Positions 45,044 to 54,636 are shown, numbered from the stretch's first letter. The stretch: DNA of 64,000 nt from Pythium myriotylum (GCA_023091665.1 JALJCQ010000023.1:372001-436000); one strand, 5' to 3'. Made by a program: numbers and translations. Notes: a model not told the origin generated them from the letters alone.

Positions 45044-45751
45044 ATGACGGATTTCGGCGCGATAACGCTGCTCGAAGTATGCGACTTGGCTCGCGGAAGC
45101 CGCGTTGCATATTGCCTCCCACGAGGAGAGTTTCTGTTTACAACTCCAGACGCGGCATGTTTCTTTCGCGTCTCCTCTGCAAGAGACCTGTTTGGCAAGA
45201 ATATTTGTGACTACATCGTTCTAAGTGACCTAGAGAAGCTCCAAGACTACATCCGCACGCATTCCCGGAATGGCTTGCTATCGAACGAAGTGTCGAGCAA
45301 GCTAACCTTGACGGCGCGTCTTGTTGGCGTCAACCAGAAAGTGTGGATTCGGTTCAAGACCACCCCTGTCAGCCTTCGCTTGCTTCGTTGTATTGACTCA
45401 GTCACCGTCTTGGCATTGCTTAGCAATCACTTCTCAGACTCGTCAAGCTTTGTCGTCGGTGATGACGAGCTGTCCGCAATATTCAAGCCTGAGTGCGCAC
45501 CCCAACTGGAAAAAGACTGCGACGAAGCAGCTAATACCAGCGTGTGCATTGCCGCTCCTGCCAGCTACGAGGTCCCTGTCGAACTGAAGACAGGTTCGCA
45601 TTGCCCTTGGGAGGAAGGTCTGATGTCGACGTCACCTTCGTCGCCCACAGGGTTGTTAGGCTCGATGGACGAGTCTCTATCTGACATTGCATTTCTAGCG
45701 GACTGGGCTTCGGAATCGAGTTCGAGCCCCAGCAAAACGCCTCGTGTGTGA
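45044..45751 (+). CDS. PAS-fold-like protein, 235 aa
   Basis: Single frame starting at ATG 45044 (ACGATGACG). Residues about 5-130 read like a PAS domain: VAYCLPRGEFLFTTPDAACFFR, ARDLFGKNICDYIVLSDLEKL and LTLTARLVGVNQKVWIRFKTTPV, matching the beta strand, helix and beta strand pattern and the typical G-x-x-I-x-D-Y-I/P-x-D element. PAS domains bind ligands or mediate protein contacts. No kinase, cyclase or DNA-binding domain is attached. The C-terminal 80 residues are Ser/Pro/Glu-rich, with a potential disordered acidic activation region (SMDESLSDIAFLADWASES). MED31 follows 141 bp downstream on the same strand. The PAS call rests on pattern only. Confidence 0.6.
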   Translation: MTDFGAITLLEVCDLARGSRVAYCLPRGEFLFTTPDAACFFRVSSARDLFGKNICDYIVLSDLEKLQDYIRTHSRNGLLSNEVSSKLTLTARLVGVNQKVWIRFKTTPVSLRLLRCIDSVTVLALLSNHFSDSSSFVVGDDELSAIFKPECAPQLEKDCDEAANTSVCIAAPASYEVPVELKTGSHCPWEEGLMSTSPSSPTGLLGSMDESLSDIAFLADWASESSSSPSKTPRV

Positions 45752-45892
45752 GGTGGACTCGTAGACCTAACGTCATGAAAATGTTGCTCGTCGATGATGT
45801 ACTTTGGTTATGTTCCTTTGTTATCCGATGCGTGTATTGTTTAGTAGAGGTTTTGGGGCTGCTTGCAACTTGGACAAAATCGCACTGCGACG

Positions 45893-46491
45893 ATGGTGGC
45901 GAACGTGGGCTCGACGGCCGCGGGCGTGGAGCTGCCGTCCAACAACATCCGCTTCCAGATGGAGCTCGAATTTATTCAGTGTCTCGCGAGTCCTGCCTAC
46001 CTGAACTGTGAGTCGATCGGGCTCGGCTCACATCCACGTCCCGCTCTTATTCGGTTTTCTTTGGCGCAGTCTTGGCGATCAACCGATACTTCGAGAACCC
46101 GGCGTTTCTCAACTATCTGCAGTACCTGAAATACTGGAAGCAACCGCAGTACGCAAAGTACATCGTGTATGTTCGGGGCTCTAGCTGCAGGAACGTGGAT
46201 CAGGGTGTAACGTTGTTGGCGATGGCAGGTATCCGCATGCCCTTGCATTCCTCGACATGCTCGACGACGAGCGCTTTCGACAGGTACTGCGCACAATTCT
46301 CTCTTCTCATATGAGTGCTGCTAACCAGCGTCTTGTGGTAGATGATCGTGCGAGAGGACTTCATGACGCTGGTTCATGCGCAGCAGTTCCACCATTGGCA
46401 GACATTCCTCAACAACCGGTCTCAAGTCCCTGTAAGCGTGGAAGGCAACGATGCAGGTAACGGGCACACCAGCCCAAGTGCGTCGAGTTAA
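45893..46491 (+). CDS. MED31: Mediator complex subunit 31
   Basis: Exons 45893-46007, 46070-46166, 46229-46283 and 46342-46491 encode 138 aa. The SOH1/MED31 core is clear across three introns of 58-62 nt: [61 protein letters not shown] and DERFRQ. The C-terminal helix is [17 protein letters not shown]31 is a small, highly conserved subunit of the Mediator middle module bridging activators and RNA polymerase II. A Ser/Gly/Thr-rich extension of about 25 residues follows the core. The start at ATGGTGGCGAAC, 45893, is the first in the frame with family-like spacing. Confidence 0.92.
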
Positions 46492-46586
46492 AGCCACCAA
46501 AGGCTAGCGCGATGAATCGCAACCTGTATTTTCAATGAAGGAGTAAAAGGAGGAACATGAAATTCCTAAGCTACTACTCAGCTGAT

Positions 46587-49023
46587 CTAGAAGAGACCAA
46601 TGACTTTGCCTGTCTCGACGTCCAGGTCGACGTCGTAAAAGCCTGGACGTGTCGGCAATCCGGGAACTGTCATCATGTCGCCACAAAGTAGGTACACAAA
46701 GCCAGCGCCGACCGACGCGCGGATGTCACGCACTGTGACAGAGAATCCAGTTGGCACGCCCTTGGCAGTTGGGTCAGTGCTAAGGCTGAGGTGAGTTTTG
46801 GCACAGCAAACAGGAAGCTCGCCGTAGCCGCGGGCTGTGTAGATGGCAAGCTTCTTCTTTGCTTCCTCGCTAAACTCAACACTTGCAGCACCGTATATCT
46901 CCCCTGTGGAACAAGAAGAATGTCAGAACAGTAGTTGAAACCCACACACTAGAGAGGGGGACGTACTCGCAATCTTCTCAAATTTTTCGGCGATGCCTAG
47001 GTTGAGAGGGTAGAGGAATTTGAAGGGGCTGCCTTGCAAGCGCATCTGTGCGCACGAATCGACCACTGCGCGACCAAGCTTTTCAGCACCCTTGCCTCCA
47101 TCCGCCCAGTGGCTGCTCTCGACAGCAGCAGTGGCGCCGGCCTCAAGAGCCTTCGCCTTAACTAGCTCCACTTCAGCAGCAGTATCCGAAGCAAAAACAT
47201 TAACGGCGACAACCACAGCGACACCGAACTTCAGCGCGTTGCGGATGTGGTGCTGCATGTTGGCACAACCTTTCTCGAGCAACTCCAAGTTCTCGTCGAC
47301 GTAGACAGGGTCAAGCTATGGACGCAGGAGTCACACATTAGACACCATTAGAGACATCCACATACGCAGTACTCACAGGCTGTCCAGCAACGACGTTTGG
47401 ACCACCTCCGTGCATCTTGAGGGCACGGATAGTGGACACGAGAACGACGCACTGAGGTGTCAATCCGCTAGTGCGACACTTGATGTTGAAGAATTTCTCC
47501 ATGCCGATATCAGCGCCAAAGCCAGCCTCAGTTACGACGTAGCCGTCTTCACCCGCAAGCTTCAGTGCAATCTGATCTGCAATGATGGACGAGTTGCCAT
47601 GGGCGATGTTTGCGAAAGGTCCCGCATGGACGAAAACAGGTGTGCCTTCAACAGTCTGCATCAGCGTCGGCATGATGGCGTCCTTCATGAGCACAGCAAG
47701 TGCACCGCCAACACCAAGATCGTCAGCAGTGACAGGTTCACCCTTCTTATCCAAACCAATCACGATTCGACCAAGACGCTCGCGCATGTCTTCCAGGCTC
47801 GTTGTGAGTGCCAAAATTGCCATGATCTCGCTTGCCACAGTGATATCGAATCCTGTCGTACGGATCTGTCCCTTCTCGGTTGGCGCCACACCGATGTTGA
47901 TCTGGCGCAGAAACCGATCACAGGTATCAAGCACGCGCTGCCACGTGATTGTCGATGGGTCAATATCAAGACGTGCAAACTTGGAGATCTCTTCGTCCGT
48001 AAGGTCATCAGGGTTGGTCTTGTTAATGCCAAGCTTCGCCAGGCGGCGTAGCATCACCGGAGCAAACTTGCGCGAACCGTCCTTCGCACGGGGGCACAAG
48101 CGGTTGAACAGGGCCTTATCCTTCTGAGTCGACTCGTGAAACATGCGAGTATCAATGGCAGCGGCGAGCTGTCGATAATCATCACAGCATTAGCAAAGGT
48201 AGAACTGTGAGCGTCAGAGTCACGTCTTGGTTACCAGATTGTTCGCAGCTGTGATCGCATGGATATCACCAGTCAAGTGGCTAAAGATCCACAAAATGCT
48301 GTTAGTTGAAATGGGAGACCACACTTCAACGTGGCGCGTACAGGTTGAACTCGTCCATCGGAATAACTTGAGCATAACCTCCACCAGCTGCACCGCCCTT
48401 GACTCCGAAAGTCGGGCCTTGCGATGGCTGGATATACAGAACATGTCAATATGGATTCTAGTGGGAACGGTAACCGTTACAATTACCTGGCGGATACAAG
48501 CGAACACTTTCTTGTTGAGGTGGGCACCGAGAGCCTGGCACAAACTATCAGAAACAAAAACTGTTGGTCTCTGGAACATTAGATTAGGGTTCTTTGGAAC
48601 ATACCCGATCGTGGTGGTGCTCTTGCCCTCACCGAGCGGCGTCGGGGTGATTCCTGTAACCACGACGTAGTTGCCGTTCGGCGCATCCTTCAAGCGGTCG
48701 CGCACCGAGAGCGAGATCTTCGCTTTACTTGCTCCGTAGGGCACAACTTCTTCGGGCAACTAGGTCATCCGATAACAATCGATCTTAAAGTCCGAGTTAG
48801 ACCCCGAGGATGTGAACCCACGTACGATCCCAGCAGCGGCGGCAATGTCGGAGATCGGCAACGGCGCGATCGCATCGCTGATAGCGATGTCGGAGGGCAC
48901 GGGGCGCAGGAGCTGGTCGGGCTGCAGTTGGCGCGGCATGCTGTTGAAGTGGCGGGGGCGCGGCGACAAGACGGGCGCGCGTCGGCGAAGAAGAGGGAAT
49001 GCTGTGGACGAACGGCACCGCAT
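46587..49023 (-). CDS. FTHFS: formate-tetrahydrofolate ligase (10-formyl-THF synthetase)
   Basis: Eight exons, 49023-48826, 48759-48605, 48544-48487, 48427-48342, 48280-48235, 48168-47377, 47315-46967 and 46903-46587, give 666 aa. The enzyme joins formate to tetrahydrofolate using ATP in one-carbon metabolism. Motifs: [13 protein letters not shown] (nucleotide-binding loop, split by intron 2), [56 protein letters not shown] and the C-terminal [13 protein letters not shown]. It is monofunctional: no dehydrogenase/cyclohydrolase domain is attached. An Arg-rich, acid-free N-terminus ([18 protein letters not shown]) looks like a mitochondrial presequence. A second ATG at 48939 (MPRQLQPDQ) would give a cytosolic form. 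Seven introns of 59-66 nt all keep the frame and restore conserved residues. Confidence 0.93.
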
Positions 49024-49268
49024 GTCCTACGAGCGGCTCCGGAGAGAAAGGTTGGGTGCACCGCATTTTGCCCAATCCAAGGCCTTCCCAAGAAATTAAT
49101 TATCAATCAAATGGAGGAGAGGAGTGATATCTGAGGTTTGATTGGCCAGTCGGATTTTGTTGAGCATCTTCGATGTCCATTCTTCAAGTGGCTCAACAAT
49201 GTTATCATTATGCCATAACCAGGTGTGTGAACTCGTCAAATGCCGAAACACGGCGGTAAAGAGAAAGT

Positions 49269-49355
49269 CGCAGGAGAGGTGGAATCGAACCACTGCCGCG
49301 CGAACGGCCTACAGATTTGAAGTCTGCACACAGCACCAGCCAAGTTCACCCCTGC
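49269..49355 (-). tRNA. tRNA-Sec: selenocysteine tRNA, anticodon UCA
   Basis: An 87-nt gene, the length of vertebrate tRNA-Sec. On the minus strand, the 9-nt acceptor arm 5'-GCAGGGGTG pairs with CTCTCCTGC, with a T/T mismatch at position 8 as in human tRNA-Sec, and G is the discriminator. The anticodon arm GCAGA-CTTCAAA-TCTGT carries the anticodon TCA at 49318-49320. It is flanked by a long variable arm (AGGCCGTTCGCGCGGCA) and a 4-bp T stem GTGG/CCAC around TTCGATT, which also serves as the B box. The D arm CTTGGC-TGGT-GCTGTG is six positions long with one mismatch, as expected of the extended Sec type. No T-run of four follows closely. An A/T-rich stretch lies just upstream. Confidence 0.88.
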
Positions 49356-49513
49356 GACGATGAAGGCGACAAGATTTTCTACTGCTTGCAGCGGATTTGC
49401 AGCAGACACAGTATTAACGGGTGTAGTAGCAGCCACAGTCGAAGCAACAACAACAAAAAAATCTTCGTAGTGGTCAACAATAAAAGATATTCTTCTGACG
49501 TAGTCTAGCGATT

Positions 49514-50419
49514 CTACAGCATCCAGGCAGCGGCGGCGGAGACCAGACCCACAGCCACGACGGTCGATGTAGACGATGCAGAGGACGCAGGGGTCGACGT
49601 GGGAGCCGAGGTGGTCGAGTTGACCGAGGGAGTGACCTCGGCGCTGCTGCCGGCCGTGCTGCCCGCCGGCAGGTCGTACTTGAGCTTCGTCGTGTCGACA
49701 GCGTCAAGAGCCGTGATCGTCCCGAGGATGTCGCTCATCTGCACGACCGGGGTGATCTTGACGTAGTCCGCTGGGAACCGCTCCTTCTCGAAGAACGACT
49801 CGACGAACTCGTACGAGATCTCCTCCTTGTTCTTGCCACCGAGAACGCGGAGCAAGAGACCCGACTGGAAGTCAGCGGTGAACTTCTTGGTGTAGTCGCA
49901 CTTAGGGTTCTTAGCCTTGCACTCCGCCAGGCGCTCGGCACGCAACCACGCCGTCTTCTCGAGAGTCAGAGTGGGCTTGGAGAGTGCGAGCAGCTCATTG
50001 AGGTACGCGGGCGTCGTCTGCGACGGCTCACCACCAAAGTACGCGTCCGCGCGCGCGAAGGAGACGTCGTGCTCAATGACGTTGTGCTCGCTGAGGTCGG
50101 CGAGTGAGAATGTCACGTTTGGTGCCTGACTGGCCATGCTGTTGGCAAGGGTCTCTTCGAGGTTGAAAGTCTTCATGATCGCAGCCTGGACGGACGCGCG
50201 CGTGAGGTTCTTGCCATCACGAGGGATGTAGCCGTGGTTGGCCATGGAGTTGAGCGCCGGGCATGGCGAGCGAGTGTATGTTGTGGTGGCGCCGACGACG
50301 CCAGAGACTTCGGTCCCCGACGGGCGGTAGAATTCACCTTCCGGGAGATCGACGACAGCGGCGTTGGTGAGGCCTGCGGCGACGGCAAAAGCTGCAGCAG
50401 TGACGAAGAGACGAGCCAT
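49514..50419 (-). CDS. secreted heme-thiolate (chloroperoxidase-like) peroxidase, GPI-anchor candidate
   Basis: 301 aa, no intron. The N-terminus ARLFVTAAAFAVAAGLTNA is a signal peptide. The chloroperoxidase-family motif R-S-P-C53-P-A-L-N-S-M-A-N-H-G-Y-I-P-R-D-G supplies the heme-thiolate cysteine. E116-H-D118 in NVIEHDVSFARADAYF is the catalytic acid-base triplet of the short-type family. Such enzymes use hydrogen peroxide for halogenation or peroxygenation of organic substrates. The substrate here is unknown. The C-terminus is Ser/Thr/Pro-rich followed by a hydrophobic tail (TVVAVGLVSAAAAWML), the layout of a GPI-anchor signal. A paralogue lies directly upstream on the same strand (50912-51733) and lacks this tail. 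Confidence 0.82.
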   Translation of the reverse strand: MARLFVTAAAFAVAAGLTNAAVVDLPEGEFYRPSGTEVSGVVGATTTYTRSPCPALNSMANHGYIPRDGKNLTRASVQAAIMKTFNLEETLANSMASQAPNVTFSLADLSEHNVIEHDVSFARADAYFGGEPSQTTPAYLNELLALSKPTLTLEKTAWLRAERLAECKAKNPKCDYTKKFTADFQSGLLLRVLGGKNKEEISYEFVESFFEKERFPADYVKITPVVQMSDILGTITALDAVDTTKLKYDLPAGSTAGSSAEVTPSVNSTTSAPTSTPASSASSTSTVVAVGLVSAAAAWML

Positions 50420-50911
50420 GCTGGAGTAGTCGAGGCAATAGAGAGACTTGCCGACAGGAGGACAAATAGAAAATGAGCTCCAGTCGCCGCCGGTGACTCT
50501 CCAGCAACTGGATTAGCTGCATGTATTACGGCCATTGGACCGCTCAGGTCTGTGACGTCAGTTCGACCCCCAGAGCTCCCCAGAAAGGCGGCGTTGGTAC
50601 ATGTTCTCCATTTCGGCGGTCTCTCCTGGGATTACCCAACGTTCCTCCATTTCAGCCTATCGAAACCGCGTTTACGAAGGCTTCCTCTCGCCAAGAGCGG
50701 ATAGCCGCAGTCACGAGCCAGAGCGCGGACATGCGACCGATTAGTTGACCTTGGTCTTGATTGGCGGACTGGGGCTGCTGGATGCCACGCAGACTGACCA
50801 TTGTTGAAGTTGAGCAAGAGAAACAGTTTCCTGATATGGATTATCAACTGACTTCTGTTGCCACAATGGCTTGCTACATTGACCGAAACGGCGGTCTCTG
50901 TGACCAAGATA
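50420..50911. other. intergenic region between the tandem peroxidase genes
   Basis: 492 bp upstream of the first and downstream of the second peroxidase gene. No gene or repeat seen. Confidence 0.5.
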
Positions 50912-51733
50912 TCAGCAGTGTGGGCGAGGCGTCTCATTACCGCTGCCACCACCTGACTGACCCTCACCAAGGTCAAAGGAAAGGCCCGTCGTGTTGACGG
51001 CCGTCACAGTGTTGATGGTGGCGAAAATATCCGTGAGCTTGACAGCCGGGCTCGGCTTGACGTATGTCGACGGAAAGGATTCCTTCTCGAAGAACGATTC
51101 CACAAAATCGTTCGAGATCTCCTCCGTGTTCTTGCCCCCAAGCACGCGAAGCAGAAGCGCCGACTGGAAGTTCGCAGTGAGCTGCTGGGTCGCACCGTAC
51201 GTGCAGGTGGGGTTCTTTGCCTCGCACTCAGCGATGCGTCGTGCGCGTAGCCACGCAGTCTTCTCGAGTGTGAGCGCAGGCTTCGACAGGGCGAGCAACT
51301 CCTTCATGTAGGATGGCGTCGTAAGAGATGGCTCCCCACCAAAGTATGAGTCAGCCCGCGAGAACGACACATCGTGTTCGATAAGATTGTGCTTGCTGAG
51401 GTCAGCAAGAGAGAACACTCCGTCCGGCGCCTGGCTCGACATGGTGTTCGCGAGTGTTTCTTCCATGTTAAACGTCTTGATAATGGCAGCCTTGATAATC
51501 GCGCGCGATAGGTTCTTCCCATCGCGAGGAATGTAGCCGTGGTTCGCCATCGAGTTGAGTGCTGGGCAGGGTGAGCGCGTGTAGGTCGTCGTCGCACCAA
51601 CGACACCAGACACCTCCGCTCCAGATGGGCGGTAGAACTGGCCTTCAGGCAGGTCAACGACGCCTCCAAACGCGGCGGATGCAAGCTGGCTCAAAGCCAA
51701 CACAATGGCAGCAAGGTACCCGAAGCGAAGCAT
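50912..51733 (-). CDS. secreted heme-thiolate (chloroperoxidase-like) peroxidase, paralogue
   Basis: 273 aa, no intron. A signal peptide (LRFGYLAAIVLALSQLASA) is followed by VVDLPEGQFYRPSGAEVSG. The heme ligand C56 lies in RSPCPALNSMANHGYIPRDG, and E119-H-D121 in NLIEHDVSFSRADSYF. It aligns end to end with its neighbour at 49514-50419, and the core is very similar. It ends shortly after the last shared residues with a Gly/Ser-rich SGGGSGNE segment instead of a hydrophobic tail, so it would be freely secreted. The frame is open upstream to 51874 without a better ATG. ATG 51733 gives the signal peptide. Tandem duplication with loss, or gain, of the anchor is likely. Confidence 0.8.
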   Translation of the reverse strand: MLRFGYLAAIVLALSQLASAAFGGVVDLPEGQFYRPSGAEVSGVVGATTTYTRSPCPALNSMANHGYIPRDGKNLSRAIIKAAIIKTFNMEETLANTMSSQAPDGVFSLADLSKHNLIEHDVSFSRADSYFGGEPSLTTPSYMKELLALSKPALTLEKTAWLRARRIAECEAKNPTCTYGATQQLTANFQSALLLRVLGGKNTEEISNDFVESFFEKESFPSTYVKPSPAVKLTDIFATINTVTAVNTTGLSFDLGEGQSGGGSGNETPRPHC

Positions 51734-52269
51734 GGCTTGTTTTTGGGTCGAGTGTCGTGTTGCTGAGAACGAAGATTGGAGAATGAAAACGATCACCGCT
51801 TTGAACGTTGTTGGGTCAAGATGACCGGGCTCAGCCTTTTCCGGTGCTCCTCGTGCTCGTCCTTGTGGTGGCAACCGTGGGATGGATCAGTAAGCTTGAG
51901 AGGGGGTGATGATGTGGCGCCTAGAAGCCGGGAACCTCAAGTGGAACTTCCCGTTGACCTCGATCGTTCTGAACAGCTATCAGTGTGTAATCAGTCGTCG
52001 TGGAATAGAATACGATGGGTCGCAGAATGCTAGTTCGGATTGTCCACGTTCAGCGCTACGTGTGTGCAGAGTGATTGCAACATCTTTCATATGATTGGGC
52101 GGCAGTCACAAGTCCAAGTTGAAGTCAAGTCTCCATCGAGATAAACTGCAGCGTGATTCATATCTGATGAGCACAAGTTGGGGATTCTGACGTACTCGAG
52201 ACGTCAGTGAAGATTCTGCACGAAAGGGCCTGCTTGTTCCACAGGTGGTTGTGATCGTTACGTCGCGCC
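51734..52269. other. intergenic region before the inverted duplication
   Basis: 536 bp upstream of the second peroxidase gene. No gene is supported. The last bases lead into the degenerate copy at 52270. Confidence 0.45.
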
Positions 52270-52488
52270 GTCTTCAACGACTACCTCGTGAGGCCCAGCA
52301 AGGAGTAGGAGTACCAATCGCTTCTCAGACGAAAGCAACAGCCTCTGACCCCGATCGAGGAGTACAAGGGATCATTCATCGAAGACATGCCGGAGGGCTT
52401 AGACGACAACACCACCATCATGTCAGACACGGACTCTGATACAGACTTTTGGGTTACGTCTTTGCCTCTCGATGACTGGGACGGATGA
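52270..52488 (+). pseudogene. degenerate copy of the acidic C-terminal gene fragment at 63800
   Basis: Seventy-three codons in one frame, from VFNDYL to a TGA at 52486-52488, broken by an in-frame TAG at 52306-52308. Apart from that break it follows the minus-strand gene at the window end: SLLRRKQQPLTPIEEYKGSFIED here against SLHRRKQQPLDPIEECEGSFIED there, and TIMSDTDSDTDFW is shared exactly. Several substitutions, a short internal deletion and a changed 3' end confirm that it is a decayed 3' fragment. It sits next to the minus-strand copy of the secreted-protein gene. This is the same pairing as at the window end, in inverted order. Confidence 0.7.
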
Positions 52489-52489
52489 A

Positions 52490-53425
52490 AAAATGAAAAA
52501 AAGAGCTCAGTGGTTGTCCTCTTTCGTTTCAGCTCAGAAAGAACGTCGCGGAACGACAAAGCGTGTGGAGAGAAGCAAGAGGCAAGAAAAAGTCGGCCGA
52601 ATGATTTGGATTAACTCGATCAAAGAAGTCGAACCCTTCGAGAAAAAAATGCGACGAGCGTTCCTGGAGCGACTGCCATCGACTGAAACGACTTAGCAGT
52701 AGAAGTATCCTCCGTAGATGCGACCGAACGGGCAGACGCCGCCATAGAAGCGACGGCCGTAGCGGCGCCAGTACGGCAGTGGGTAGCGCCAGCCGTAGTA
52801 GCCGCCACGAAAGCCTGGGTAGAAGAAGCGACGTCGGTAGCCCACAAAGCCGCGCTGCTCGTGGTGATCCGCAGCATCTGTCACACCTTCGTCCTTGTCG
52901 GGCACGGCTTCCTCAACCTCGCCAGCCTTCAGCGAGTCACGGTCCCCAGTGAGCACAAGCCCAGACGGCACGTCGCGAGGCTGGTCTCCATTGTCGACGT
53001 CCTCAGCATTAGTTGATTGCTGCTCTTGGTTATCGGTAGCCATGACGTCGTCTTGCTGTCCGCGGATGTTACTGCGTACAATGGCTACATTCTGCGAGTG
53101 CGACACCGTGTTCTTGTTGATCAGCGCCGTCGCGTCGTTCAGGTGCGAGTGTGCCGCGATCGCGACCTGGACAGGCTCTTCCGCAAGCACTCCGATTGTC
53201 AAAGTGGAGACGGCGAGTGCGAGAACGAGCGAGCGGATTGAGAGCATGACTGTCGGTGCAACACGAGGATTGGTTGGGTTGTGGGATTGAACGCCAGTAG
53301 CGAAGTGAGCACCAACCTAGCGAACACGAGCTCTGGCGTGTTTGAGGACGATTCTAAGAAAGAAGGGGTGATGGATGTTGCATCTTCAGCAGAAAGTCAC
53401 TGCTCGGGCATCTCCATGAATGACG
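52490..53425 (-). repeat. left arm of inverted duplication
   Basis: About 0.93 kb nearly identical, in opposite orientation, to 62650-63565. Within the 555-bp coding part I count five differences, all towards the 3' end. Identity runs past the coding sequence on both sides, including the stretch around GCAACATCCATCACCCC upstream and GACAACCACTGAG downstream. Ends are approximate. Confidence 0.85.
52693..53247 (-). CDS. small secreted protein with Tyr/Gly/Arg-rich C-terminus, copy 1
   Basis: 184 aa. Signal peptide at residues 1-22 (LSIRSLVLALAVSTLTIGVLA). The mature part begins with Ala/His/Asn-rich sequence, then a Gln/Asp/Glu-rich region (60-135). The last 47 residues are packed with aromatic, Gly and Arg residues (VGYRRRFFYPGFRGGYYGW, RRFYGGVCPFGRIYGGYFYC), with two cysteines. 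It could be a wall-associated or adhesive secreted protein, as Gly/Tyr-rich oomycete proteins often are. No RXLR or LFLAK motif is present. The function is unknown. Differs from copy 2 (62823-63377) at one residue (G109 here, D109 there). Four of the five coding differences are synonymous. Confidence 0.75.
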   Translation of the reverse strand: MLSIRSLVLALAVSTLTIGVLAEEPVQVAIAAHSHLNDATALINKNTVSHSQNVAIVRSNIRGQQDDVMATDNQEQQSTNAEDVDNGDQPRDVPSGLVLTGDRDSLKAGEVEEAVPDKDEGVTDAADHHEQRGFVGYRRRFFYPGFRGGYYGWRYPLPYWRRYGRRFYGGVCPFGRIYGGYFYC

Positions 53426-54087
53426 AAGAGAGAAAGGTGAATACTCAATAATAGGTCAGTTCATGTCGTCACATCTCCGTGCATAATTAAATATTGCGCA
53501 CATACAAATTTGGGTATGCTCTCGCTAGATCTGTTCTCTGGGAAGCCGGACGAGCCCTCGAACGCTTCCGCTCGTCTCTGCCTCCCACCTTCATCCGTTT
53601 GTTCTCTTTCTTCTGATTGCCGATGGCGCGATCTCGACATCCCCGATCCAAAGCCTGTTCGCGGATAAGTGGGGCGCAAATGCGAGCTAAAATGTCAGCT
53701 CGCGCTGTAGCAACGGGTGCAAGGCGTCTCTCCTTGCTCTCGATGCCGCTCGCCCAGCGAAACCAGCGTGACTTCCTGACGCGAGGATGACGCGATCATC
53801 CGTTCTTGGATCGCAGCTCACACGTCGCAGATGGGTGTCCACCCCATGTCCGCTCGCCAGACGACAACGATGCTCCGTCGACGAATCCTCCGCAGCATTT
53901 GATTGGCTGTCGTCTTCCCAAATCCACCAATCAAGCCTCATCGTTGCCTGTTGTCAAGCAACTGCGCCTGTTTTCAGCCAGTCGTATCGCCTCACTTTTC
54001 CCGCCTCGCAGCAGACCTCCTCGCTCCTTCCCGCCACGAGAGGATGGATCATTCGCGATCTCGCCGCCTCGAACGCACCGCACTGCC
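53426..54087. other. intergenic region before nucleoredoxin
   Basis: About 660 bp. Frames on both strands are overlapping and unsupported. Presumed promoters of copy 1 of the secreted-protein gene and of the nucleoredoxin gene. Confidence 0.45.
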
Positions 54088-54528
54088 ATGGACGCCCTTC
54101 TCCACAACGAGCCGCTTCTCACCAAGTCGGGCGACCTCGTGCCGCTCGCCGACGCGCTCGCGCAGAAAAAGGTCGTCGGGCTCTACTTCTCGGGCCACTA
54201 CTGCCCGCCGTGCCGCAAGTTCACGCCGCTTCTCGCCCAAGTCTACGAGGAGATCAAGGACGAGCACGACGACTTTGAGCTCGTCTTCGTTTCCTCGGAC
54301 AAGGAGATCGAGAAGTTCGACGAGTACTACACCGAGATGCCGTGGCTCGCACTGCCGTGGCCCAAGCGCGACCTCAAGGCCGAGCTGGCCGAGAAGTTCG
54401 GCGTCAAGTTCATCCCCACGCTCATCTTCTTCAACGAGAAGGGCGAGGTGGTCGAGCGCGAAGGCCGCACGTTCATCGAAAAGAACGCCGCCGATGTTGA
54501 CGCTGTCCTCGAGCACCTGCGCAAGTAA
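54088..54528 (+). CDS. nucleoredoxin / tryparedoxin-like thioredoxin-fold protein
   Basis: 146 aa, no intron, starting at ATG 54088 in GCCATGG context. The thioredoxin fold is clear: VVGLYFSGHYCPPCRKFTPLLAQ has the redox pair C-P-P-C, with Tyr rather than Trp before it. FELVFVSSDKEIEKFDEYY, MPWLALPWPKRDLKAELAEKFGVKFIPTLIFF (cis-Pro) and NEKGEVVEREGRTFI complete the domain. These proteins reduce disulfides in the cytosol or nucleus, or serve peroxiredoxins in trypanosomatids. Length equals the single-domain type. The GC content is higher than in its neighbours. The active site uses cysteine, not selenocysteine, despite the nearby tRNA-Sec gene. Confidence 0.88.
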   Translation: MDALLHNEPLLTKSGDLVPLADALAQKKVVGLYFSGHYCPPCRKFTPLLAQVYEEIKDEHDDFELVFVSSDKEIEKFDEYYTEMPWLALPWPKRDLKAELAEKFGVKFIPTLIFFNEKGEVVEREGRTFIEKNAADVDAVLEHLRK

Positions 54529-54636
54529 GCGCTGTCTCGACACACGCGTGATTAGTGTTGTATTAGTGGTGATTTTGCATAATGGATGAAATGCCACGAA
54601 TGATGTTGCTCGAGAGTGATGTGTACCCCAAGTTGC

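Noticed and set aside
52823..53247. RXLR or Crinkler effector motif in the secreted protein
   Set aside because: No R-x-L-R, dEER or LFLAK motif follows the signal peptide. The Arg residues at 58-62 do not fit.
52895..53290. 131-codon frame opposite the secreted-protein gene, also present at 62780-63175
   Set aside because: It is the antisense of the copy with signal peptide. Duplication of the block alone explains its conservation.
54088..54528. Selenocysteine in the nucleoredoxin active site
   Set aside because: Both redox positions are encoded by TGC codons, and no in-frame TGA is present.
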